DNA of 64,000 bases from Diphasiastrum complanatum (GCA_029204225.1 CM055115.1:9111466-9175465); one strand, 5' to 3'; shown: positions 21,923 through 34,085, numbered from the stretch's first letter. The notes: generated by a model from the letters alone, not told the origin. Numbers and translations are program-made.

Positions 21923-22646
21923 GATATGCGAACCATTTCAGTTTGATTTGGGAGCTTTAGTGAATGATTTTATTTTTGACAACAATCTAATGGAGTATGA
22001 GGTATTCAACATGGATACTACTAGCAATGAAGAGATTTCATTATTGCATAGAAATCCAACTCATATCATTACTCGGATTCTTGTTCAATGCCTCATGGAT
22101 CCATTTCACAAGAGCTTAAAGTGGCTTCTATTGGAGACTCTTATTCCTATGGATTCTCTTCAACTCAATGGCCAATATCTAATTCACGTGCATATTCAGA
22201 ATGTATTAACAAGAATAATGATTGGGAATATGTTACAACTCCCTAGAATCATTGATTGCCTTAAAGGTTCCGCAGACCCCATACAAGTGACGATGCACCG
22301 TAACTACCCATCCGTAGGGTCACAACCGACCCACCCCCATGCACTGGAGCAATCGACATAATCATGCCCGGTCAAGCCTCCTACGATAACTGGCATCCCA
22401 TACCCACTCTACTCTCCCTAGCACACATCTCCTAGCCTAAAGATGCATCCCGGCTCATGCATGTGCTCTCCATCCACGAACTCCTGGGTAGATTGAGTGA
22501 ATGGAAAGAGAGAAACCCCACCACTATATAGGCATAGCACAGTGGGTCCCTTCAAGCACGGTCTTGTCGGCGACACGTGACCACCTAGGATGGTGATGCA
22601 TGGCACCCAAACATGTTGAAAACTCCAGTCTTGCATCATGCTCCTT
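21923..22646 (-). repeat. 5'-truncated Ty3 chromovirus LTR, left arm outer copy
   Basis: Matches the LTR at 32852-33571 from its GGAGCATGATGCAAGA point onward; the first about 50 bp (TGTTATATACC...) are missing. The 211-codon plus-strand frame across 21726-22361 is read through this LTR in antisense and should not be taken as a gene. Confidence 0.75.
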
Positions 22647-23880
22647 TAGTGAATTCATTAAATTGAGTTTATCACTCAGAATTGGTCACAGTGTTTTCAC
22701 TAAGTCTAAATTACTTTGTGGTGATAGATAAGTTAAAATTGACAGGAGGAACCGCAATGAAATTGCGGACAGGTTTATTGTATTGTCATTCTTTTTACTT
22801 TTGGAGTTGGGAACTCCCAGATTGAAAGTTAAAATTTGAATTTTTTTCTTTGTTGTTGAATTTCAATTTGGTAAAAATTTGAAAGTTACTTGTCTAATAG
22901 TTTTCTAATTGATGTTGATCGCTAGAATTCTATCAATCAAAGAAATGTTTGTGCAAGATACTCGTTAAATTTGATTAAAATCATCAAACAATATGAAATG
23001 ATCAGATTGAATGAGTGGGAATGGTATTCTTTATCTAGACAGTAAATCTGACAGGATATGGTTCAAGAATTATTGAAATTCTATTGGTGGGATTTCCATT
23101 CATGTAATTTTATATTCTGTGTTTGGATAGGTTTTATCAATATTAACGGAGTAATGCCAAACCAGTCAATAAAAAGGAAACACAGTCCAATTTGATTGGA
23201 AAATTTGTCGTAATAGAAATTACATAACTGATTTCATTTCCAGTAAAATCCTATGGTGAATTATATTCAAAAGATCAGACTAGTACGATTTCACATACTA
23301 GTAAATGATTTTTGATATAACAGAAATTGTTTTGGACTTTTTCCTATTGTAACTGATTTTTAAACATTTACTACTGTCATTACGTCTTTTTGGTACCTTA
23401 GCTGAAATAGATTTCCAGAGAACTGAAAATTCTAAGGAAGGAAGAAGAGTGGACATCAGATGGTAGTAAGTAGTATCAGGAAATGTATTTTGCAGTTAGG
23501 ATTTTGGTAATCCCTATAAATAATTGCTTAATATTGGTTATTGATGTCCTGGTTTGAATTCATTCAGTTGAACTCGTAACTGATATCTTTGTGACCATTG
23601 AGTTATCCGCAGTTTTGGATGTCAATTGTGAGGTTAAAAGTGGAATCTAATATGTGGTAATAAATGAAAGACTTCACATGATATCGCTTTAGAATATTTG
23701 AGAGAAAAGGATCCGGCCTTTGAAAATAATTGCAGCCAAACCTTCAAAACAGATCATTACTTAAGGTTTCTTGTAACATCCAATGATAAGATGTTGAATG
23801 TCCAAAAATACTCATAGAAAAGTTGAATAGAGCTACTAGTTGATTTCTATTATCCATTACTATGGATGGTATACACAAAA
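22647..23880. other. AT-rich segment, no gene
   Basis: Begins with a 120-bp block (GAATTCATTAAATTGAGTTT...GACAGGTTTATTGTATT) that recurs at the inner tip of each arm (27490-27612 and 29934-30055) and at 35170-35310. Otherwise AT-rich without open frames. Its R counterpart is 34086-35317. Confidence 0.4.
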
Positions 23881-24350
23881 TAGGAAGATAAATATAGTGA
23901 ATACTTTGAAGGTTTGGAAAGTTTGGTGTGCATCGTACGTGATCTTTTTGATGACATAGTTGTGGGTGGGACAAAACTCATTTCTGCAATAAGGAAATTT
24001 TGTTGAGTGATTCTTCACTAGTTGCACCTCTAGAATGACTATCGCAAGATTCTTTACTAGCTGGATATTGAGGAGTAACATGGCATCAAATTAACTGAAA
24101 AAATAGAACATCTTTTATCGTTGTTTATATTCTTGAAAGGCAAGATAATTGAGGTCTACAATTTACTTGGTAGAGGAAATAGTAATTGTGATTACTCTAT
24201 CTCAATTGCTCGTGGCCTTTACTATTGCTCCCTCGTAGTATTACCATTGCGTCAGTATTTTGCTTAGAATATATCTGAACAGGCACAAAGTTTTACAAGC
24301 CAAAAAGATAAGTTAATTCGTTAAGTGTCTTTCAATCAAAAAGAGCATGC
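23881..24350 (+). pseudogene. BPS1-like 3' end, partial duplicate (left)
   Basis: The last about 110 bp of the BPS1-like coding region (LESLVCIVRDLFDDIVVGGTK...ISAIRKFC, stop at 24003-24005) plus its 3' flank are copied here in the same direction, about 3.4 kb downstream of copy 1. It ends in CAAAAAGAGCATGC, fused to a chromovirus LTR. It lies between two LTR pieces, so it was carried by a rearrangement. Confidence 0.75.
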
Positions 24351-24695
24351 CCATCTATAGGGTCACAACCGACCCATCCCCATGCATTGGAGCAATCGAC
24401 ATAATCATGTCCAGTCAAGCCTCCTACGATAATTGGCATCCCATACCACCAGTCATCGCACTCGGCTCTCCCTGGCACACATCTCCTAGCCTAAAGATAC
24501 ATCCTGGCTCATGCACGAGAAACCCCACCACTATATAGGCATAGCACAGTGGGTCTCTTCAAGCACAGTTTTGCCGGCGACATGTGACCACCTAGGATGG
24601 TGATGCGTGGCACCGAAACATGTTGAAAACTCCAGTCTTGCATCATGCTCCTTGCGAGGCCGTCACTGAGGGGCGTACCATTATGGTATATAACA
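24351..24695 (-). repeat. truncated 3' LTR of the left Ty3 chromovirus
   Basis: Begins TGTTATATACC on the minus strand at 24695, immediately after a GGGTGGGGGGGA-type polypurine tract. It is cut at 24351 where the BPS1 3' duplicate starts. The full-length partner is 32852-33571. Confidence 0.8.
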
Positions 24696-24705
24696 TTCCC
24701 CCCCA

Positions 24706-26210
24706 CCCATAAAAGCTTCCTTCTTTGGAAAAAAACTAGGGAATCTAAATCTTAAATCATCCTCCTTCTCCCAGGTGTCCTCATCATTTAACTTATCTTT
24801 CCAACAAATCAGATGTTCAAAAATCAAACGACTTCTTAGTTGATGTCGTCAAGTATCCACGATCCTTTCCGGTTCATGGGGTACAAAAGCAGTCAAATCC
24901 TCCAATAGAATTAGATCATCTGTGGTATCAGGTCATCTTTCCCACCAAGTTGTTCCTTTAAATGACTAACATGGAATATAGGATGAACCTTAGTTCCAAC
25001 AAGGAGTTCTAGTCTATAAGCAGCCCTACCAATCTTCTTAAGAACTTTGAAAAGACCGCTAAAATGTGGAGATAACTTCGGACATTTCCCCGTTCGAAGT
25101 GTCTTAGAGTCCTTGGGGATTCTAAGGTACACCCAATCACCGATCTCAAACTCTCGAGGAACGCGACTTCGGTTGGCATAGAACTGGCTCTATCTTGAGC
25201 CGATCTAATGCTTTCCCTAGCCACCTGCAACATTTCCTACATATCATGCAAGAAATCTGCTGCAGCTTAACGAGGCTAAAAGCCGTACAAGGGCATAAAA
25301 GAACTAAAACCAGTGGCAGAATACTTCATACTATTGTATGCGAACTCAACCATTGGGAGATACTTTTCCCAATTCGATTGTTGCATGGAAACATATGTGC
25401 AAAGCATATCTTCCATCGACTAGTTGACACATTCGGTCTGACCATCGGTTTCTAGGTGATCCATAAATGATACACATAAAGTAGTTTCCAGTCTTTCAAA
25501 GACCGCCTACCAGAAGTTGCCAGTGAACTTGGAATCCTGATCATTAACGATATCGTTCAGCAAACCATACAAACTGAACACCTTTTCAATGAAGAGTTGA
25601 GCAAGTTCAGAATCTTTGACAGTAGTTTTTGTTGGAATCAACTGCACCATTTTCGTTAGCCTGTCAACTACTGCCCAAATAGCATCGTGACCCTTCCCTA
25701 ACTTGGGAAGTACGACCACAAAATCCATGGAAGTACTTTCCCATTTCTTGTTGGTTTCTGTTTTATTTACTTGGCATTGTTCACATTTTTGAACATATGC
25801 CTCGACATGACCATTCATTTTTGGCCAATAAAATTTTCACTTAACAAGGTCAAGTGTCCTCTGTATACCAAGGTGTCCCGCGCTGGGCCTATCATGTCAC
25901 TCGCGTAGGATTTGGGCCCTAATGTCCACAATATCTGGCGCACAAACTTTTCCTTTATGGAAAAGCAAACCATTTCTAATGAAATAACTATCAAGTATCT
26001 TCTCTTCATGAGATTTCTTGGAATATTGCTTTCCTAGATTTTCTCTCAAAATAGAGCTTCTTGCCAGGACATCTTGCCATATACGACCAAAAAACTCATC
26101 GGTCCGACAAAGATCTCGTAGAGAAAGATACAACTTGGATTGGAGCTCAGCAAAGCATAACTGATTAACTTCTCCAATCCGGCTCTTTCCAATGATGCAT
26201 GCTGGTTCTT
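24706..26210 (-). pseudogene. Ty3 chromovirus integrase and chromodomain, left arm
   Basis: Minus strand. Zinc-binding region (HDRPSAGHLGIQRTLDLVK, then YVQKCEQCQVNK), catalytic core with MDFVVVLPK, DRLTKMVQLIPTKTT, VNDQDSKFTGNFW and DGQTECVN. The C-terminal part has IGDWVYLRIPKDSKTLRTGK, LSPHFSGLFKVLKKIGRAAY and VHPIFHVSHLKEQLGG. After it comes a chromodomain-like end (EHLICWKDKSNDEDTWEKED). Stops and frame changes are frequent; a Trp before HD is TGA in both arms. Reverse transcriptase and RNase H are absent, so the element was 5'-truncated before the arms arose. Confidence 0.85.
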
Positions 26211-27612
26211 TCCAATGATTAAGGATTCTAGGCTGTGTTTTGGTCAAAATTGTTTGGTTTTTCATGTTTTTTGGCACAAAATAGATAGGACGAACCATAA
26301 TCCAGCAAGATCAGACCAATTAGATGGTTGTAATTCTATAAATTGGTTTGCATGTGTTAGAAAAAGAGTTGTATGTCATGAATTTCCACTTTATTGTGAT
26401 GAAAAAACCGGAAAATAGCGAAAAATCATCATTTTTGCTTGTTTTTCATAAAGTTGGATAGTAGGTGGCTATAAAACACCATGTAGAGCTTGTAAATAGG
26501 TATACCAAAGTCTTTTGAAGCTTTCCTTGAAGTTAGAACCAAGAATTCCAGCAATTGAACTTGTAGGAAGTAAAAAAGTTCAAAAATGACCATTTTTTGG
26601 TGATTTTTGGGGGATAGATCTCTCCAAATCCATAAGGAGATCATTCTGGAATTATTTACAGCATGATTAGCATTTTTTTTTACCTTCCCATCAAGCTATT
26701 GGACCTGCAAATCGATAGCCGGTGGCTTATGCACCAACTCCATCAAGTTTGAAGCTATTTTGACTTCTACAAATCAAGAAAACTTCGTTCTCAACCTATA
26801 CTGCATCTTAGGATCAGTATGAATGCTTCATGGAAGTCTAATTGATTGTTTAAGTTTGTTGGTAGCATCAATTTTGGGCTAGAATGGGTGTTTGCACGTT
26901 TTTGCATGATATTGTCTTGTGGAAAAGAGCCCTACAACAAATTTTTTGACACTCTGATCTCGCACGTGTGAAGCCTAGGTGGCAGGCTAATGTGGCAAGC
27001 ATCTTATTCACTTATTCTCCCTCTGTAATAAGCTTTACAACACCCAATTTGGTGTCCTATAGCCAAAGTTATGATCATCTGAAGTTTTGTAGTTTTGTGA
27101 GTAAAATTGGCAAAGTTTGAAATTGTTCTGATTGCATGCCAGTCATTTTCCTAATTTGTAGTACTGTGCTTGCATGGATTAGTTGCATGTTGATTCTCAG
27201 AGTGATTCTGACATGCATGAGAGATTTACAATTGATTTGAGTGGTCATACGCATGTGCTCTGACAGTTGGGTCACAAATCAGTGTTAATGGATGACAAAT
27301 TCCGTAAAACTGAAGTTTACGTAAAAACATTCCGTAATGACGTTTGTAACTGATGTAGTGTGCTTTCATGCCAGTTTGACATTGGGTTAGTAACATTAGA
27401 AATCGGACAGTGTTTCGAATTTTTCCGAAAAAATTTGAGTTTTCCGAAGAAATAAAAATTTCGGTCATTTTTTTGTCATCTATGGAATCAGTTTGGATTA
27501 GTGAATTGATTAAACTGAGTTTATCACTAAGTCTAAATTATTTTGTGGTGATAGATAAGTTAAAATTGACAAGAGGAACCACAATGAAATTGCCGACAGG
27601 TTTTACTGTATT
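26211..27612. repeat. inner segment of the left arm
   Basis: Nearly identical to the reverse complement of 29934-31335; only a handful of differences were seen in 1.4 kb. It includes TGATCATAACTTTGGC, an LTR-like phrase common in plant elements, but no paired LTR was found. The gypsy boundary has a short duplication, CATTGGAAAGA repeated 20 bp apart. Part of it (27000-27390) also recurs inside the third Copia-B at 55711-56099. Confidence 0.7.
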
Positions 27613-28616
27613 TCGACTTGCCTCGTGGGTAAATTTATAGGCAAAACCTTATATAATGTGCAGCTGTTATATGGAAGACTCGAGTACTGGTCACTTACGA
27701 AAAAGATGTACCCTCTTTACACATGCTCAAGAAGAAAAGTTCTGCTGCGTCAAGTGATTCTTCTTATGCAATTCATGTTATAACTTTGTTCACATACAAA
27801 CTGAAGCAGCTGGGACATCGACAAGCAAAGATGTATCCCAAAAAAACAATTGATGATCGATGCAACAATAGAGACTGGTCATTTTCTTTTCAGCATCGAG
27901 TGCGAATTTTTGTATAGATTACACGAACGATATCGTATCCATCTGCGCAGTCCCAAATTTTCATATTCAAACTTTTATAGATTTTTTGAAGGAGCACATT
28001 ACAACAATTCATCTACATTTGGAGGACCTGCTCAATCTGAGGATGAGGACATGTGATAACATGGCATGATCTACTTGCCTCTTATTTCGATCTACATAAT
28101 GCAAAATAATTATTTCTTATGATAGTTTGTTTGTTGTTTAAAAAAGAATGAGCTTAGAATAGATTAAGTGTATTTTGATACCAGGTCGAAGATGAAATCG
28201 ATCCATGGTCGATTTTCATTTCGACCCAGAGTCCATATGTTATTATGATCCTTGTCAAAAGTGGTTATGGAACTTAAGACGGATATTTCATAGTTAGAAC
28301 AGCCACGAGGCTATATAAAGAGCATTTGTTCTCGCATATTTCTTTGAAATGGAATGAAGTGAAGTTAGTGAGTTAGTCTATTTTCATTCTCAAGTCACTG
28401 ATAGTTATTAGTATCGCTTAGACTAACATCCACCTGGATTTCCAAGGGAAAGCCAGTGCTATCATGGACAAGCTTGATGGAGCCAATTACCATATGTAGA
28501 AATTTAAGATGAGAACTGTGCTAATGGCTAAGGAATTGTATGACGTTGTTATAGGTGCAGAGGTAAGAAACAAAGCTGACGATGTTGCAATCTCTCGATG
28601 GAAGCTGAAGGTCCTT
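27613..28616 (+). pseudogene. central Copia-B 5' block
   Basis: Reverse complement of about 52537-53535. It holds the shared upstream block (27700-28060), the putative LTR with CTATATAAAG (28310-28320), and the start of gag: ATG near 28465 (MDKLDGANYHM, then the same Trp-to-stop TAG as other copies). Gag is cut at 28616 in WKLK by the inserted Copia-A LTR. Confidence 0.8.
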
Positions 28617-28856
28617 TGAGTTAGAATTAAAGTAGAATCATTGTGTTACTGTACTGTGGGTCCTATCAGTGGATGGGACATGCGTCCCGCCAACGGCAAC
28701 CTGGATCTTGCATGGGTTGCCTGAGTGAACAACTATATGTACAATGTAATTTCATTTTGAGAAATACAGTTGCTATGTGAGCTTGCTGTGGAGAGTGTTT
28801 TCTGTCTGTGTTACTGTGTAGCATGATCTGTGTTCCTGTTCAATGCAAATTCTAAG
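28617..28856 (+). repeat. Copia-A 5' LTR (centre)
   Basis: Starts TGAGTTAGAATTAAAG and ends just before TTGGTATCAGAGCC. Contains TATATGTACAATGTAATTTC-like termination sequence and ATTTCATTTTGAG. About 240 bp. Its mirror is 52297-52536 (minus), and a 3' part lies at 53538-53724 (plus). Confidence 0.75.
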
Positions 28857-28872
28857 TTGGTATCAGAGCCGT
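28857..28872 (+). promoter_or_regulatory. Copia-A primer-binding site (centre)
   Basis: TTGGTATCAGAGCCG complements the 3' end of plant initiator tRNA-Met, directly after the LTR. Confidence 0.85.
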
Positions 28873-29480
28873 ACAGGGAGTGTACACATTACAAAATCGT
28901 CGTTGAAGAGAGCTTCGGGAGAACTGTCTTCTGAGAGTTCGGGGTTTACGGCGGGTTGAAGACGGAAATAGAAGCACTGGTGCAGGGTTTCTAGTTTCTA
29001 GAGGCTTGCTAAGCTCAGCAGAGGGACTATTAGCCTGTGCATAGCATCAAACAGGGAAAAATTTGGTGAAAATTTGACAATTTTGAAGCCAGCTGAAAAT
29101 TGAAACCGAGTTTGGGGTTACGATTTTTATACATAACTGGTGATTTCTTCATTGTTTGTGCACCATTTTGGATGCCATAAGGTCAGGAAGAAAGCTAATC
29201 ACATTGTCAACCAGCCATGGAGAGATTTTGAGGTTTATGTTAGAGATTTGTCTCCAGACAATTAACCTAGCAGATTTGCGGTAAAAGGTGAAAAAAAGCC
29301 ACTTTGTCAAGTTGAGCTAAAATCACTGGTTCTCCACGGATTTTCTTGAGTGAACACTCTACAAACTTGGAATCAGTAGGGCGACCCTGCTCCAGGCCTC
29401 AGATCGTGCTCAAATCGATCCACAGGCGAGTTAGATCAAACAAAAATGAGTGTGACTCTTTTATAAGCGATCCAAATCAT
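28873..29480 (+). other. Copia-A leader (centre)
   Basis: Non-coding leader matching the reverse complement of about 51690-52282, which precedes the gag start of the Copia-A frame at 51120. Here the match stops at about 29480, before the gag ATG, and switches to an unrelated Copia-B gag fragment. Confidence 0.7.
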
Positions 29481-29509
29481 ATGTGTCAAATGATTCTCAC
29501 GACTACGAA

Positions 29510-29900
29510 TATATTCTTTCATAGAAAGCTTGAAAGTAGTGTCATTACTGCATTTTGATCATCTATGACATATTCGACAGTGCCCATTTGCTTCAGCAGG
29601 TTCTTGAACTGGTTGATGTGGCTCTGTAGGGAATCTCCGTTGGTTATCTTGAGCGAGAAAATCTTCTTCCTGAGATGTAGCTTGGAAGCTATGTCGCACA
29701 CATTATACAGAGTGCTCAAGATGTCCCAGACTTCCTTGGAGGTCTAAGCTTTTGACACATGGCCGATTTGAGTGTCTGATATATTGAGGATGATCAGCGC
29801 AAAGACTTTGCCATCTTTCAGCTTCCATCAGGAAATTGTAGCATCGTCAGCTTTGCGTCTTATCTCTGCACCTATAACAACGTCATACATTTAACTATGA
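29510..29900 (-). pseudogene. Copia-B gag fragment in the centre
   Basis: Minus-strand gag pieces: DILSTLYNVCDIASKLHLRK, ITNGDSLQSHINQFKNLLKQ and DDQNAVMTLLSS. It matches the gag copies at 46.0 and 48.6 kb but is more diverged (for example TVEYV for TFGFV). It ends at the inner tip of the right arm. Confidence 0.8.
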
Positions 29901-29933
29901 AAGACTGGAAACTATGAAAGGCAAAAGAATGAC

Positions 29934-31335
29934 AATACAGTAAAACCTGTCGACAATTTCATTGTGGTTCCTCTTGTCAATTTTAACTTATCTATCACCA
30001 CAAAATAATTTAGACTTAGTGATAAACTCAGTTTAATCAATTCACTAATCCAAACTGATTCCATAGATGACAAAAAAATGACCGAAATTTTTATTTCTTC
30101 GGAAAACTCAAATTTTTTCGGAAAAATTCGAAACACTGTCCGATTTCTAATGTTACTAACCCAATGTCAAACTGGCATGAAAGCACACTACATCAGTTAC
30201 AAACGTCATTACGGAATGTTTTTACGTAAACTTCAGTTTTACGGAATTTGTCATCCATTAACACTGATTTGTGACCCAACTGTCAGAGCACATGCGTATG
30301 ACCACTCAAATCAATTGTAAATCTCTCATGCATGTCAGAATCACTCTGAGAATCAACATGCAACTAATCCATGCAAGCACAGTACTACAAATTAGGAAAA
30401 TGACTGGCATGCAATCAGAACAATTTCAAACTTTGCCAATTTTACTCACAAAACTACAAAACTTCAGATGATCATAACTTTGGCTATAGGACACCAAATT
30501 GGGTGTTGTAAAGCTTATTACAGAGGGAGAATAAGTGAATAAGATGCTTGCCACATTAGCCTGCCACCTAGGCTTCACACGTGCGAGATCAGAGTGTCAA
30601 AAAATTTGTTGTAGGGCTCTTTTCCACAAGACAATATCATGCAAAAACGTGCAAACACCCATTCTAGCCCAAAATTGATGCTACCAACAAACTTAAACAA
30701 TCAATTAGACTTCCATGAAGCATTCATACTGATCCTAAGATGCAGTATAGGTTGAGAACGAAGTTTTCTTGATTTGTAGAAGTCAAAATAGCTTCAAACT
30801 TGATGGAGTTGGTGCATAAGCCACCGGCTATCGATTTGCAGGTCCAATAGCTTGATGGGAAGGTAAAAAAAAATGCTAATCATGCTGTAAATAATTCCAG
30901 AATGATCTCCTTATGGATTTGGAGAGATCTATCCCCCAAAAATCACCAAAAAATGGTCATTTTTGAACTTTTTTTACTTCCTACAAGTTCAATTGCTGGA
31001 ATTCTTGGTTCTAACTTCAAGGAAAGCTTCAAAAGACTTTGGTATACCTATTTACAAGCTCTACATGGTGTTTTATAGCCACCTACTATCCAACTTTATG
31101 AAAAACAAGCAAAAATGATGATTTTTCGCTATTTTCCGGTTTTTTCATCACAATAAAGTGGAAATTCATGACATACAACTCTTTTTCTAACACATGCAAA
31201 CCAATTTATAGAATTACAACCATCTAATTGGTCTGATCTTGCTGGATTATGGTTCGTCCTATCTATTTTGTGCCAAAAAACATGAAAAACCAAACAATTT
31301 TGACCAAAACATAGCCTAGAATCCTTAATCATTGG
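29934..31335. repeat. inner segment of the right arm
   Basis: Reverse complement of 26211-27612, almost without differences. No gene. AT-rich, with no TG/CA-paired termini found. Confidence 0.7.
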
Positions 31336-32836
31336 AAAGAACCAGCATGCATCATTGGAAAGAGCCGGATTGGAGAAGTTAATCAGTTATGCTTTGCTGA
31401 GCTCCAATCCAAGTTGTATCTTTCTCTACGAGATCTTTGTCGGACCGATGAGTTTTTTGGTCGTATATGGCAAGATGTCCTGGCAGGAAGCTCTATTTTG
31501 AGAGAAAATCTAGGAAAGCAATATTCCAAGAAATCTCATGAAGAGAAGATACTTGATAGTTATTTCATTAGAAATGGTTTCCTTTTCCATAAAGGAAAAG
31601 TTTGTGCGCCAGATATTGTGGACATTAGGGCCCAAATCCTACGCGAGTGACATGATAGGCCCAGCGCGGGACACCTTGGTATACAGAGGACACTTGACCT
31701 TGTTAAGTGAAAATTTTATTGGCAAAAAATGAATGGTCATGTCGAGGCATATGTTCAAAAATGTGAACAATGCCAAGTAAATAAAACAGAAACCAACAAG
31801 AAATGGGAAAGTACTTCCATGGATTTTGTGGTTGGACTTCCCAAGTTAGGGAAGGGTCACGATGCTATTTGGGTAGTAGTTGACAGGCTAACGAAAATGG
31901 TGCAGTTGATTCCAACAAAAACTACTGTCAAAGCTTCTGAACTTGCTCAACTCTTCATTGAAAAGGTGTTCAGTTTGTATGGTCTGCTGAACGATATCGT
32001 TAATGATCAGGATTCCAAGTTCACTGGCAACTTCTGGTAGGCGGTCTTTGAAAGACTGGAAACTACTTTATGTGTATCATTTATGGATCACCTAGAAATC
32101 GATGGTCTGACCGAATGTGTCAACTAGTCGATGGAAGATATGCTTTGCGCACATGTTTCCATGCAACAATCGAATTGGGAAAAGTATCTCCCAATGGTTG
32201 AGTTCGCATACAATAGTATGAAGTATTCTGCCATTGGTTTTAGTTCTTTTATGCTCTTGTACGGCTTTTAGCCTCGTTAAGCTGCAGCAGATTTCTTGCA
32301 TGATATGTAGGAAATGTTGCAGGTGGCTAGGGAAAGCATTAGATCGGCTCAAGATAGAGCCAGTTCTATGCCAACCGAAGTCGCATTCCTCGAGAGTTTG
32401 AGATCGGTGATTGGGTGTACCTTAGAATCCCCAAGGACTCTAAGACACTTCGAACGGGGAAATGTCCGAAGTTATCTCCACATTTTAGCGGTCTTTTCAA
32501 AGTTCTTAACAAGATTGGTAGGGCTGCTTATAGACTAGAACTCCTTGTTGGAACTAAGGTTCATCCTATATTCCATGTTAGTCATTTAAAGGAACAACTT
32601 GGTGGGAAAGATGACCTGATACCACAGATGATCTAATTCTATTGGAGGATTTGACTGCTTTTGTACCCCATGAACCGGAAAGGATCGTGGATACTTGACG
32701 ACATCAACTGAGAAATCGTTTGATTTTTGAACATCTGATTTGTTGGAAAGATAAGTCAAATGATGAGGACACCTGGGAGAAGGAGGATGATTTAAGATTT
32801 AGATTCCCTAGTTTTTTTCCAAAGAAGGAAGCTTTT
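31336..32836 (+). pseudogene. Ty3 chromovirus integrase and chromodomain, right arm
   Basis: Same domain order as the left copy, on the plus strand. Zinc-binding H-H-C-C region at about 31650-31785, and core with MDFVVGLPKLGKGHDAIWVV, VNDQDSKFTGNFW and the Glu motif DGLTECVN, so all three catalytic acids can be seen though in broken frames. The C-terminal part includes YLRIPKDSKTLRTGKCPKL and the chromodomain-like LICWKDKSNDEDTWEKED (32730-32800). In-frame stops (for example 31648-31650 and 32038-32040) show it is dead. It is followed 13-15 bp later by a polypurine tract and LTR, the correct order for a chromovirus 3' end. Confidence 0.85.
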
Positions 32837-32837
32837 A

Positions 32838-32851
32838 TGGGTGGGGGGGAA
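32838..32851 (+). promoter_or_regulatory. polypurine tract of the right Ty3 chromovirus
   Basis: GGGTGGGGGGGA immediately before the LTR start TGTTATATACC. The left arm has the same tract at about 24696-24708 (minus). Confidence 0.85.
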
Positions 32852-33571
32852 TGTTATATACCATAACGGTACGCCCCTCAGTGACGGCCTCGCAAGGAGC
32901 ATGATGCAAGACTGGAGTTTTCAACATGTTTCGGTGCCACGCATCACCATCCTAGGTGGTCACATGTCGTCGGCAAAACTGTGCTTGAAGGGACCCACTG
33001 TGCTATGCCTATATAGTGGTGGGGTTTCTCGTGCATGAGCCAGGATGTATCTTTAGGCTAGGAGATGTGTGCCAGGGAGAGCCGAGTGCAATGACTGGTG
33101 GTATGGGATGCCAATTATCGTAGGAGGCTTGACTGGACATGATTATGTCGATTGCTCCAATGCATGGGGATGGGTCGGTTGTGACCCTATAGATGGGCAG
33201 CTACGGTGCATCGTCACTAGTATGGGGTGTGTGGAACCTTTAAGGCAGTCGATGATCCTAGGGAGTTGTAACATATTCCCAATCATTATTCTTGTTAATA
33301 CATTATGAATATGCACGTGAATTAGACATTGGCCATTGAGTTGAAGAGAATCCATAGGAATAAGAGTCGCGAGTAGAAGCCACTTTAAGCTCTTGTGAAA
33401 TGGATCCATGAGGCATTGAACAAGATTGGTATGAGTTGGATTTCTATGGCATAATGAAATCTCTTCATTGCTAGTAGTATCCATGTTGAATACCTCATTT
33501 CCATTAGATTGTTGTCAAAAATAAAATCATTCACTGAAGCTCCCAAATCAAACTGAAATGGTTCGCATATC
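32852..33571 (+). repeat. 3' LTR of the right Ty3 chromovirus
   Basis: The longest copy of this LTR in the window, about 720 bp. It starts TGTTATATACC and has a TATA-like CTATATAGTGG at about 33010. It matches 35318-36021 and L 21923-22646. The 3' end is taken as the last base shared with 36021 (GGTTCGCATATC), since the flanks then differ; a clean CA end was not found. Confidence 0.75.
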
Positions 33572-33579
33572 GATGCCTT

Positions 33580-34085
33580 TAGCTCGTAGTGATGAAATTA
33601 AATTCTTTTTTGTAATTCATAAATTATATTGTTCATGCTCTTTTTGATTGAAAGACACTTAACGAATTAACTTATCTTTTTGGCTTGTAAAACTTTGTGC
33701 CTGTTCAGATATATTCTAAGCAAAATACTGACGCAATGGTAATACTACGAGGGAGCAATAGTAAAGGCCACGAGCAATTGAGATAGAGTAATCACAATTA
33801 CTATTTCCTCTACCAAGTAAATTGTAGACCTCAATTATCTTGCCTTTCAAGAATATAAACAACGATAAAAGATGTTCTATTTTTTCAGTTAATTTGATGC
33901 CATGTTACTCCTCAATATCCAGCTAGTAAAGAATCTTGCGATAGTCATTCTAGAGGTGCAACTAGTGAAGAATCACTCAACAAAATTTCCTTACTGCAGA
34001 AATGAGTTTTGTCCTACCCACAACTATGTCATCAAAAAGATCACGTACGATGCACACCAAACTTTCCAAACCTTCAAAGTATTCA
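33580..34085 (-). pseudogene. BPS1-like 3' end, partial duplicate (right)
   Basis: Direct repeat of 36990-37490, i.e. the BPS1-like 3' flank plus the last about 110 bp of coding region, on the minus strand. It matches the left partial duplicate at 23881-24350 but keeps more 3' flank. It begins directly at the LTR end (33572). Confidence 0.75.

Larger units (their letters stand above)
6390..27612 (+). repeat. left arm (L) of large inverted repeat
   Basis: L is the reverse complement of 29934-46903, apart from insertions and deletions. Corresponding points: 7300/46755, 8787/45266, 16956/41003, 19611/38334, 21726/36219, 25195/32352 and 27410/30136. The sum of paired coordinates is about 57546 near the centre, 57945-57980 in the middle and 54053 at the outer end; the shifts mark indels. 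The outer boundary is at about 6389/46903 and the inner one at about 27612/29934. Confidence 0.9.

Noticed and set aside
21726-22361. 211-codon plus-strand frame
   Set aside because: It runs antisense through Copia-C leader and a Ty3 LTR, has no known domain, and its mirror in R is broken in two.
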